Source: Streptomyces flavochromogenes (GTDB lineage: Bacteria; Actinomycetota; Actinomycetes; Streptomycetales; Streptomycetaceae). Taken from it: 64,000 nucleotides of DNA. A program made the position numbers and the translations under genes. Under the pieces are notes generated by a model. It was not told the origin of the DNA. It did no database searches and saw only the letters and a program-made list of their open reading frames with translations. Below are positions 55,525-62,725 of the stretch, one piece after another. The stretch is taken from positions 1 to 64,000 of the forward strand of contig NZ_JNZO01000019.1 of the NCBI RefSeq assembly GCF_000717595.1. The letters run 5' to 3'. The first letter of the stretch is position 1. Each line of letters begins with the position of its first letter.

Positions 55525-56436
55525 GTGAGCGTGCACCAGGGTGCGAACGAGGGCCCCGAGAGCGAGCGGCCTCAGGACGAGCCGTCCGGGAGCGAGTCGC
55601 CGCAGCAGGAGCCGGGCCGGGACGAGCCGCTTGCGAGCGGGACGCCGCAGGCCGAGCGGGACGAGCGGCCCGAGGCGCGGCTTGAGCGGGCCGTGCGGGT
55701 GGCCGAGCAGGCGTTGATCGAGTTCGAGATCGCCGTCGAGACCTTCCGCGTCGAGGTGGACAACTTCTCGCGGCTGCACCACCAGAAGCTGGGCCCGATG
55801 TACGCGCGGCTCGACGAGCTCGATGCCCGGATCGCCGAGGCGCGGGCGGCGCGGACCGGTGACCCCGAGGATCTGCGGCGTGCGCAGGAGGCGCGGGCCG
55901 CGGTCATGCCGATGCCCGGGGTGGACGAGCTCTTCCACGACTGGATCGACTCCGACGGGTTCTCCCCCGAGGCCGAGGCCATGCTCACCGACCGTCCGGT
56001 GCGGCCGCCGAAGCGGGTCCGTCCCAACGAGGAGGTCCGCAGGCTCTACCGGGAGCTGGCCCGTAAGGCCCACCCCGACCTGGCCCGCGAGGAGGACGAG
56101 CGGAAGCGGCGCGAGGAGTTCATCACGCGGGTGAACGCCGCCTACGCCCGCGGGGACGAGGCCGTCCTCCGCGAGCTGTCCGCCGAGTGGGAGGCCGGTC
56201 CCGTGCCGGCCGAGGAGCGGCTCAGCGAGAGCGAGGAGCTGTACGCGCGCCTCGAGTGGCTGGCGCAGCGCAAGGACATGCTGTCGACGCTGGCGCGTGA
56301 GCTGGAGGAGAGCGCTATCGGCGCGATGCTGCGGATGGCGCCGGAGGACCCGGACCGTCTCCTGGAGGAGATCGCGGAGCAGCTGCTCGCGCAGGTCTCC
56401 GAGCGGGAGAGCGAGCTGGCCGGGCTGGTGCAGTAG
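55525..56436 (+). CDS. J-domain-like protein
   Basis: 303 residues from the GTG at 55525. A disordered Glu/Pro/Ser-rich first ~50 residues, a helical region (ALIEFEIAVETFRVEVDNFSRLHHQKL, quoted in part), then a J-like segment with HPD: VRRLYRELARKAHPDLAREEDERKRREEFITRVNAAY (quoted in parts), and a long helical C-terminus. HPD is the motif that stimulates DnaK ATPase, so a cochaperone role is possible, but the J region is partial. Substrate unknown. Confidence 0.75.
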   Translation: MSVHQGANEGPESERPQDEPSGSESPQQEPGRDEPLASGTPQAERDERPEARLERAVRVAEQALIEFEIAVETFRVEVDNFSRLHHQKLGPMYARLDELDARIAEARAARTGDPEDLRRAQEARAAVMPMPGVDELFHDWIDSDGFSPEAEAMLTDRPVRPPKRVRPNEEVRRLYRELARKAHPDLAREEDERKRREEFITRVNAAYARGDEAVLRELSAEWEAGPVPAEERLSESEELYARLEWLAQRKDMLSTLARELEESAIGAMLRMAPEDPDRLLEEIAEQLLAQVSERESELAGLVQ

Positions 56437-56493
56437 GTTTTTCCGTGCGCTCGAGACCCTTCGGGCGGTACTGATCGAGAGAAGGCCGGTTCC

Positions 56494-56838
56494 ATGAATT
56501 TCTCCCCTCTGCCCTCGGTGGACGCGGCTTCCGTGCCGGCCGATGCCCTGGTGCTGGACGTCAGGGAGGACGACGAGTGGGCGGCCGGGCATGTCGAGGG
56601 TGCGCTGCACGTGCCGATGAGCGACTTCGTGGCCCGCTTCGGTGAGGTGACCGAGGCGGTGGCCGAGCGTGGCCGCGCGTATGTGATGTGCCGGGTGGGT
56701 GGCCGGTCGGCGCAGGTCACGCAGTATCTGGTGCAGCAGGGCTTCGACGCGGTGAACGTGGAGGGCGGCATGCTCGCCTGGGACGGTGCCGGGCGCCCGA
56801 TGGTGGCGGGTACCGGAAGCCCGGCCTTCGTTCTCTGA
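56494..56838 (+). CDS. Rhodanese-like domain protein
   Basis: 114 residues, single rhodanese domain. DVREDDEWAAGHVEGALHVPMSD (quoted in part), active-site Cys in YVMCRVGGRSAQVTQYL, and NVEGGMLAWDGAG. Sulfur transferase or related enzyme in the cytoplasm. It follows the J-domain-like gene by 57 bases. Confidence 0.92.
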   Translation: MNFSPLPSVDAASVPADALVLDVREDDEWAAGHVEGALHVPMSDFVARFGEVTEAVAERGRAYVMCRVGGRSAQVTQYLVQQGFDAVNVEGGMLAWDGAGRPMVAGTGSPAFVL

Positions 56839-56873
56839 CGTTCTCCGGGCTTCCCGACCGGCTCCGGCGGGGC

Positions 56874-58007
56874 TCAGCCGAGGGGGTGGGCGGCCAAGAG
56901 GTCGCCCAGGGCGTCCTCGTGGGCCGCGGCGGGGCCGAGTGACAGCTCCAGGTGCTTGGCCCAGGCGTGGAAGCGGTGCAGCGGGTAGTCGGTGTCGGCG
57001 CCGAAGCCGCCGTGCAGGTGCTGAGCGGTCTGCACCACCCGTCGGACGCCTTCGGAGGCCCAGATCTTCGCGACGGCGATGTCCCCTTCGGCGGGGAGTG
57101 CCGCTTCGGCTCCGCTGGACAGGCGCCATGCGGCCTGCCAGAGGGTGACCTCCATGGCGCGCAGGTCGATGTAGCGGTCGGCGGTCTGAACGGCGACGGC
57201 CTGGAAGGTGGCGACGGGGTGCCCGAACTGTTCGCGCTTTCCGGTGTATTGGCTCGTCATGGTGAGGACGGCCTCGCCGAGGCCGAGGGCGAGCGCGCAG
57301 GTGCCGGTGGTGAGGAGTCCGCGCAGCCAGTCCCAGGCGCCTTCGGTGTCGATGACGTCGGCGCTGTCGAGGCGGACGGCGTCGAGCCGTAGTTCCGCGA
57401 GGAGTTCGCCACTCGTGGAGTACTGCGCGGTGAGGGTCAGTCCGTCGTGGGTGCGGGGCAGCAGGGCGAGGACGGTGGCGCCGTCGGGGGTGTGTGCCGG
57501 CACGGCGATGATGTCGGCGCCGTGGGCCCAGGGGACGGCGGTCTGCAGGCCGTCGAGGATCCAGTCGGTGCCGTCGCGGCGTGCGGTGACGGCGCGTTCG
57601 GCGGGGTCGTGGCCGGTGCGTCCCTGGGAGGCGGCGGTGAGGACGAGTTCGCCGCGGCTCACGCGGGGGAGCAGTCCGGAGGCCGTTTGCGGGGGTGCGT
57701 ACCGCTCGACGGTCATGGCGACGGCGCTGGTCTCCAGGAGGGGGACGCGGGCCAGGACGCGGGCCGATTCGCGGAGGACGAGACAGAGGGCGACGGGGTC
57801 GAGCCCTCCACCGCCGTGCTCCGGGGACACCACGAGGCCGAGGAGGTCGGCGGCGGCGAGGTGGGACCAGAGCGGTCGGTCGAGGTCCTCGGACACGGCG
57901 CCCGGTGTGAGGGCGGGGCTCGGTACCGCGTCGGGCGTGACGCCCGAGAAGACCGCCTTGGCGGCCTCGACGGCCGCCTGCTGCTCTTCGGTGAAGGTGA
58001 AGTCCAC
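56874..58007 (-). CDS. Acyl-CoA dehydrogenase family protein without the canonical catalytic Glu
   Basis: 377 residues. ACAD fold: N-terminal FTFTEEQQAAVEAAKAVF, mid-domain VSPEHGGGGLDPVALCLVL, FAD segment REQFGHPVATFQAVAVQTADRYIDL (quoted in part), C-terminal GGFGADTDYPLHRFHAWAKHLELSLG (quoted in parts). Where medium-chain enzymes have the catalytic Glu (IYEGT), this protein reads LSLG. Members of this type in actinobacterial steroid breakdown work as heterotetramers with one catalytic partner. A KstR-like box lies 50 bases upstream. Directly after paaE on the same strand; no partner ACAD is in the window. Confidence 0.85.
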   Translation of the reverse strand: MDFTFTEEQQAAVEAAKAVFSGVTPDAVPSPALTPGAVSEDLDRPLWSHLAAADLLGLVVSPEHGGGGLDPVALCLVLRESARVLARVPLLETSAVAMTVERYAPPQTASGLLPRVSRGELVLTAASQGRTGHDPAERAVTARRDGTDWILDGLQTAVPWAHGADIIAVPAHTPDGATVLALLPRTHDGLTLTAQYSTSGELLAELRLDAVRLDSADVIDTEGAWDWLRGLLTTGTCALALGLGEAVLTMTSQYTGKREQFGHPVATFQAVAVQTADRYIDLRAMEVTLWQAAWRLSSGAEAALPAEGDIAVAKIWASEGVRRVVQTAQHLHGGFGADTDYPLHRFHAWAKHLELSLGPAAAHEDALGDLLAAHPLG

Positions 58008-58056
58008 TGCCCTGCCCTCCCGTTGTGCCCCTGCTGGTCCTGACGGTTGGTCAAGA

Positions 58057-58070
58057 TAGAACAGGTTCTA
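58057..58070 (-). promoter_or_regulatory. KstR-like operator upstream of the acyl-CoA dehydrogenase
   Basis: TAGAACAGGTTCTA, a 14-base inverted repeat that fits TnnAACnnGTTnnA, the binding consensus of the TetR-family steroid-catabolism repressor KstR. It lies 50 bases before the gene and after the paaE stop. Confidence 0.65.
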
Positions 58071-58128
58071 GTGGAAGGGAATGGCGGCGCCACAGTCGGG
58101 TCGGGGTGTGGCGCCGGCTCCTCATTCG

Positions 58129-59232
58129 TCAGCGGTCGAAGTCCAGCTCCACGTCGGGGGTGACCGGGTGGGACTGACAGGCCAGGACGTATCCGGCTTC
58201 GGTCTCCTCCGGTTCCAGCGCGAAGTTGCGGTCCATCCGCACCTCTCCGCCGACGAGGAAGGCACGGCAGGTGCCGCACACTCCGCCCTTGCAGGCGTAC
58301 GGGGCGTCCGCGCGGGAGCGGAGCACCGTGTCGAGGAGGGTCTCGCCGCGGTCCACCGGCCAGGTGCCGGACCGGCCGTGCAGGGTCGCGGTCAGTGTGG
58401 CGTGCGCCGGGGTGTCGGCAGTGGAGACGGGGGCGGGCGCGGAGCCGTCGTCGACGTGGAAGATCTCCTGGTGGATCCGGCCGCGGTCGACACCGAGGCC
58501 GCGCAGGGCTCCCTCAGCGCCCTGGACGAGCCCGAAGGGGCCGCAGAGGAACCAGCCGTCGATGGTCTCGACGGGCAGGAGCGAAGGCAGGAGCGAGGCG
58601 AGCCGCTCGCGGTCGAGCCGGCCGGACGGCAGACCCGCTTGCTGCTCCTCCCGGGAGAGGACGGTGACCAGCTGGAACCGGTCGGGGTAGCGGTCCTTCA
58701 GGTCGGCGACCTCGTCCAGGAACATCGTGGACGAGGCGGTGCGGTCGCTGCGGATCAGGCAGAACCGGGCCTCGGGCTCGCGGGCGAGCAGGGTGGCCGC
58801 GATCGACAGGACCGGAGTGATGCCGCTGCCGCCGACGACGGCCGCGAAGTGGCCGGGGCGCGGGGCGAGCGAGAAGCGGCCCATCGGCTCCATGACCTCG
58901 ACGAGGTCGCCGACGGCCAGCTCCTTGAGGGCGTACGTCGAGAAGGCGCCGCCGTCCACGAGCCGGATGCCGACGCGGAGGACGGGGGCCTCGCCGGGCG
59001 GGGTGGCGGGGGCGCAGATCGAGTACGTGCGCCGGACCTCCTCCCCGTGTTCGCCCGTGCGGCGCAGGGCGAGGTGCTGGCCGGGGAGGTGCCGGTACGT
59101 GTCGTGGAGCTCGGGCGGGACGGCGAAGGTGACCGCCACGGAGTCGTCCGTGAGCTGCTCGACCTCGCTCACCCTGAGGGGATGGAACCCGGCCCGTCCG
59201 CCGGCCCGGGCGCCCACGCCTGAGGACTCCAT
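58129..59232 (-). CDS. paaE: 1,2-phenylacetyl-CoA epoxidase, reductase subunit PaaE
   Basis: 367 residues. Reductase that feeds electrons to the PaaABCD oxygenase. FAD-binding RRTYSICAPATPP, NAD-binding GGSGITPVLSIAATLL, and a C-terminal plant-type 2Fe-2S domain with CKGGVCGTC and a later CQSHP (four ligand Cys). Last of five paa genes on this strand, starting immediately after the paaD stop. Confidence 0.94.
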   Translation of the reverse strand: MESSGVGARAGGRAGFHPLRVSEVEQLTDDSVAVTFAVPPELHDTYRHLPGQHLALRRTGEHGEEVRRTYSICAPATPPGEAPVLRVGIRLVDGGAFSTYALKELAVGDLVEVMEPMGRFSLAPRPGHFAAVVGGSGITPVLSIAATLLAREPEARFCLIRSDRTASSTMFLDEVADLKDRYPDRFQLVTVLSREEQQAGLPSGRLDRERLASLLPSLLPVETIDGWFLCGPFGLVQGAEGALRGLGVDRGRIHQEIFHVDDGSAPAPVSTADTPAHATLTATLHGRSGTWPVDRGETLLDTVLRSRADAPYACKGGVCGTCRAFLVGGEVRMDRNFALEPEETEAGYVLACQSHPVTPDVELDFDR

Positions 59233-59730
59233 CTACAGCTCCTTGAAGTGGTCGAACGGTTCGCGGCAGGCGGTGCAGCGGCGCAGAGCCTTGCACGCGG
59301 TGGAGGAGAAGCGGCTGAGGAGTTCGGTGTCGGTGGAGCCGCAGTGGGGGCAGCGGATCGCGAGGGTCAGTGCTACCGGGCCTCCGTCCGGGCCCTGGGG
59401 GCGCGGTGGCGCGACGCCGAACTCGGCGAGCTTGCGCCGCCCTTCCTCGCTGATGTCGTCGGTGGACCAGGCGGGAGCGAGGACCGTGACGACGGAGACC
59501 TCCGGCACTCCGTGCTCGTGGAGCGCGCGCTCGATGTCCGAGGACATGGTCTCGACGGCGGGGCAGCCCGTGTACGTCGGCGTGAGGGCGACCTCGACCC
59601 GGCCCGGGCCCGTGACGTGTACGCCGCGCAGGACGCCCAGCTCCGCCAGGGTGAGGACGGGCAGCTCGGGGTCGAGGACGGCGCCGGCGATCCGGCTCAG
59701 CTCCTCCTCCAGGGCCGTCATGGTCACCAT
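59233..59730 (-). CDS. paaD: 1,2-phenylacetyl-CoA epoxidase subunit PaaD
   Basis: 165 residues from the ATG at 59730 (MVTMTALEEELSR), overlapping the paaC end; an ATG three codons later is possible. MIP18-type domain (DPELPVLTLAELGVLRGVHV, TYTGCPAVETMSSDI) and a C-terminal zinc pattern (CPHCGSTDTELLSRF, CTACREPFDHFK). PaaD is thought to help iron-sulfur assembly for PaaE. Confidence 0.93.
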   Translation of the reverse strand: MVTMTALEEELSRIAGAVLDPELPVLTLAELGVLRGVHVTGPGRVEVALTPTYTGCPAVETMSSDIERALHEHGVPEVSVVTVLAPAWSTDDISEEGRRKLAEFGVAPPRPQGPDGGPVALTLAIRCPHCGSTDTELLSRFSSTACKALRRCTACREPFDHFKEL

Positions 59731-60464
59731 GTCGCCCCCGGGTGGCTGCGGTGGAGGTGCTGCATCTCGGCGATCATCCGTCCGAACGGCTCGGTGTGCA
59801 GTCCCTGCCGGCCGGCGCCCGCGGCCCAGGCGCCGGTGCGCGGACCCTCGGGCACGGTGAGCGTGGCCCTGCCGAGGACGTCGGTCACCGAGGCCAGCCA
59901 GGCGCTCTCCATGGCCGCGTGGTCCACGTCGACTCCCTCGACGGGCTGGAACAGTTCGCCCGTGTACCGCCAGAGGGCGTCGCAGGCCCGCTGCATGCGG
60001 CGGTGGCTCTCGTCGGTGCCGTCGCCGAGGCGGAGCGCCCAGTGCTCGGCGTGGTCCTGGTGGTAGGCGACCTCCTTGACGGCCTTGGCCGCGAGGCCGG
60101 CGAAGGGGCCGTCGCCGGAGGCCAGCTGCCCGTACAGGAGTCGCTGGTAGGTGGAGAAGTAGAGCTGCCGGGCGATGGTGTGGGCGAAGTCGCCGTTCGG
60201 CTGTTCGACCAGCTGCGCGTTCCGGAAGGAGCGCTCCTCGCGGAGGTACGCCAGTTCGTCCTCGTCGCCGACGAGGGACAGCAGGATGCGGGCCTGGCCG
60301 AGGAGGTCGAGCGCGATGTTGGCCAGGGCCACCTCCTCCTCCAGGACGGGGGCGGATCCCGCCCACTCCCCCAGGCGGTGGGAGAGGACGAGGGCGTCGT
60401 CGCCGAGGGCGAGGGCGGCGCCGGTGATCACGGCGGCCCCGCTCGTGACCGGGGTGGTGCTCAC
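59724..60464 (-). CDS. paaC: 1,2-phenylacetyl-CoA epoxidase, structural subunit PaaC
   Basis: 246 residues, ferritin-like fold that pairs with PaaA. Motifs DDALVLSHRLGEWAGSAPVLEEEVALANIALDLLGQARILL (quoted in parts) and KEVAYHQDHAEHWALRLGDG. It overlaps paaD by seven bases and paaB by four. Confidence 0.94.
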   Translation of the reverse strand: MSTTPVTSGAAVITGAALALGDDALVLSHRLGEWAGSAPVLEEEVALANIALDLLGQARILLSLVGDEDELAYLREERSFRNAQLVEQPNGDFAHTIARQLYFSTYQRLLYGQLASGDGPFAGLAAKAVKEVAYHQDHAEHWALRLGDGTDESHRRMQRACDALWRYTGELFQPVEGVDVDHAAMESAWLASVTDVLGRATLTVPEGPRTGAWAAGAGRQGLHTEPFGRMIAEMQHLHRSHPGATW

Positions 60465-60748
60465 AGGTGCTTCACCCCCTCCGGGATCTCGTAGAACGTC
60501 GGGTGGCGGTAGGGCTTGTCCGCGGCCGGCTCGAAGAACGGGTCCTTCTCGTCGGGCGAGGAGGCGGTGATCTCCGCGGAGGGCACGACCCAGATGGACA
60601 CGCCCTCGCTCCTGCGGGTGTACAGGTCACGGGCGTTGCGCAGGGCCATCTCCGCGTCGGGTGCGTGGAGACTGCCCGCGTGGGTGTGGGACAGCCCGCG
60701 GCGGGAGCGCACGAACACCTCCCACAGCGGCCAACTGTCGCTCGTCAT
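60461..60748 (-). CDS. paaB: 1,2-phenylacetyl-CoA epoxidase subunit PaaB
   Basis: 95 residues, usual length: [31 protein letters not shown] (quoted in parts), [40 protein letters not shown] at 60748 overlaps the paaA stop by four bases. The open frame extends upstream to 61312 but lies inside paaA. Confidence 0.94.
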   Translation of the reverse strand: MTSDSWPLWEVFVRSRRGLSHTHAGSLHAPDAEMALRNARDLYTRRSEGVSIWVVPSAEITASSPDEKDPFFEPAADKPYRHPTFYEIPEGVKHL

Positions 60749-61797
60749 GCCTGTGCCTCCCCGTGCTTGCCGGTGTGCTGGTGCTGCTCGGCGTGGTGCT
60801 TGTCCACGCGGTGCTTCTCCGCGTGGGCCGCCGCGGCCTCTCTGACCCAGGCGCCGTCCTCGTGGGCCTGACGCCGACGGCTCAGCCGCTCCTCGTTGCA
60901 GGGGCCGTTGCCCTTGAGGACGTCCCAGAACTCGGCCCAGTCGATGGCGCCGAAGTCGTAGTGCCCGCGCTCCTCGTTCCACCGGAGGTCGGGGTCGGGG
61001 AGGGTGAGTCCGAGCGCCTCGGCCTGGGGCACGGCGATGTCGACGAAGCGCTGCCGCAGCTCGTCGTTGGAGTGGCGCTTGATCTTCCAGGCCATCGCCT
61101 GGGCGGTGTGGGTGGACTCGTCGTCCGGCGGGCCGAACATCATCAGCGAGGGCCACCACCACCGGTCCACGGCGTCCTGCGCCATGGCGTGCTGCGCCTC
61201 GGTGCCACGGGAGAGGGCGAGCAGCGCCTCGTACCCCTGGCGCTGGTGGAAGGACTCCTCCTTGCAGACCCTGACCATCGCGCGGGCGTACGGCCCGTAG
61301 GAGCAGCGGCACAGCGGGACCTGGTTGGTGATCGCGGCGCCGTCCACGAGCCAGCCGATCGCGCCGACGTCGGCCCAGGTCAGCGTGGGGTAGTTGAAGA
61401 TGGAGGAGTACTTCTGGCGGCCCGAGTGGAGCTTGTCGAGCAGCTCGTCGCGGCTGGTGCCGAGGGTCTCCGCCGCGCTGTACAGGTACAGGCCGTGGCC
61501 GGCCTCGTCCTGGACCTTCGCCATGAGGATCGCCTTGCGCCGCAGCGAGGGCGCGCGGGTGATCCAGTTCGCCTCCGGCTGCATGCCGATGATCTCGGAG
61601 TGGGCGTGCTGCGCGATCTGCCGGACGAGCGAGGCGCGATAGGCCTCGGGCATCCAGTCGCGCGGCTCGATCCGCTCGTCGGCGGCCACTGCGGCGTCGA
61701 ACACGGCCTCGTAGGCGGCCTGCTCCGCCGCCACGGCCGCGTCCGACACGCCGGGCGCGCCCGTGGTCTCTGCCGTCCCTGCCGTCACTGCGGTCAT
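60745..61797 (-). CDS. paaA: 1,2-phenylacetyl-CoA epoxidase, catalytic subunit PaaA
   Basis: 350 residues, di-iron monooxygenase that epoxidises phenylacetyl-CoA in aerobic phenylacetate breakdown. Di-iron motifs [17 protein letters not shown] and [16 protein letters not shown] (ExxH pairs). C-terminal tail is His/Glu/Lys-rich ([18 protein letters not shown]). First gene of paaABCDE, starting ten bases from a palindromic operator. Confidence 0.95.
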   Translation of the reverse strand: MTAVTAGTAETTGAPGVSDAAVAAEQAAYEAVFDAAVAADERIEPRDWMPEAYRASLVRQIAQHAHSEIIGMQPEANWITRAPSLRRKAILMAKVQDEAGHGLYLYSAAETLGTSRDELLDKLHSGRQKYSSIFNYPTLTWADVGAIGWLVDGAAITNQVPLCRCSYGPYARAMVRVCKEESFHQRQGYEALLALSRGTEAQHAMAQDAVDRWWWPSLMMFGPPDDESTHTAQAMAWKIKRHSNDELRQRFVDIAVPQAEALGLTLPDPDLRWNEERGHYDFGAIDWAEFWDVLKGNGPCNEERLSRRRQAHEDGAWVREAAAAHAEKHRVDKHHAEQHQHTGKHGEAQA

Positions 61798-61807
61798 CGG
61801 ACTCCCT

Positions 61808-61825
61808 ACCGACCGATCGTTCGGT
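61808..61825 (-). promoter_or_regulatory. Candidate TetR-type operator of the paa operon
   Basis: ACCGACCGATCGTTCGGT: half-sites ACCGACCGA and (reverse) ACCGAACGA, 8 of 9 bases alike. This resembles PaaR-type TetR operators known before paa genes in actinobacteria. No paaR gene is in the window. Confidence 0.6.
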
Positions 61826-61909
61826 TGAATAGCTTCAATGGTGAGTCGGCGGCCCGTATGGTGTCAACCCTGTGGATAACCGAGGTGAGCCGATCGGGAT
61901 CGGGGCGGG

Positions 61910-62725
61910 ATGGACGCGTACGTCGAAAAAGGCGCCGCCGACGCGGACGACGGCCGTCCGACGCCCCCGGCCGGCACCGGGATCGAGGCCCCGCCGGGCC
62001 CCGTGACAGAGCCCTTCACGGGCCCCACGGCCGACGGCTCGGGCGGGTCGCCCGCGGCGGACCGCGGGGGCGTCGGGATCATGGCCCTGTCGATGCCCTA
62101 CCAAGTCGTCCTCGCCGTGGCGCTCGCCGTCGCCGGGGTCTTCGCGTGCGTCCATCTGGCGATGGTGTTCCTGCACGTCGCGCCGTCCAACACGCTGACC
62201 AAACGGCACGGTCAGGCCGTCGACGACTGGGTCTATCCCGAGTTCGAACAGAACTGGAAGCTCTTCGCGCCCAACCCGCTCCAGCAGAACGTCTCCGTCG
62301 AGGTCCGGGCCGAGATCGTCGCCGCCGACGGCAGCCGCCGGACCACCGGCTGGATCGATCTCACCGCCCAGGACACCGAGGCGATCCGGCACAACCCGAT
62401 GCCCAGCCACGCCCAGCAGAACGAGCTCCGGCGGGCCGTGGACTTCTACCTCAACTCGCACTCCGACGACCACACCCCCAACGGGATGCGCGGCCGTCTC
62501 TCGGAGGAGTACATGCGCCGCATCGCGATGCTCCGCCTCGCGGACCTGTCCGGTGACGTGGAGCGCGTCCAGCTGCGTACCGTCACCCGGGCGGTCCCCG
62601 CCCCCGGGTGGAGCTCCGAGAAGAACGACACCGCTCCCTCCTACCGTGACTTCCCGTGGTGGCCGGTCACCGACGCCGACCGGCCCGCCGGGGTCGACCG
62701 AAGCCGCACGGAGGCGGGCCGATGA
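61910..62725 (+). CDS. DUF5819 family membrane protein (SdpA-like)
   Basis: 271 residues. A disordered Pro/Gly-rich N-terminus (~55 residues), one membrane helix (VVLAVALAVAGVFACVHLAMVFL, quoted in part), then an extracytoplasmic domain with WVYPEFEQNWKLFAPNPLQQN, characteristic of DUF5819. Its stop overlaps the next start by four bases (ATGA). The pairing of DUF5819 with an HTTM protein recalls SdpA/SdpB of Bacillus, which mature the SDP toxin; that parallel is inference. Confidence 0.82.
   Translation: MDAYVEKGAADADDGRPTPPAGTGIEAPPGPVTEPFTGPTADGSGGSPAADRGGVGIMALSMPYQVVLAVALAVAGVFACVHLAMVFLHVAPSNTLTKRHGQAVDDWVYPEFEQNWKLFAPNPLQQNVSVEVRAEIVAADGSRRTTGWIDLTAQDTEAIRHNPMPSHAQQNELRRAVDFYLNSHSDDHTPNGMRGRLSEEYMRRIAMLRLADLSGDVERVQLRTVTRAVPAPGWSSEKNDTAPSYRDFPWWPVTDADRPAGVDRSRTEAGR

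Noticed and set aside
59233..60366. PaaD frame extended upstream to 377 codons
   Set aside because: The extra part overlaps paaC entirely and has no PaaD homology; the ATG at 59730 fits the family length.
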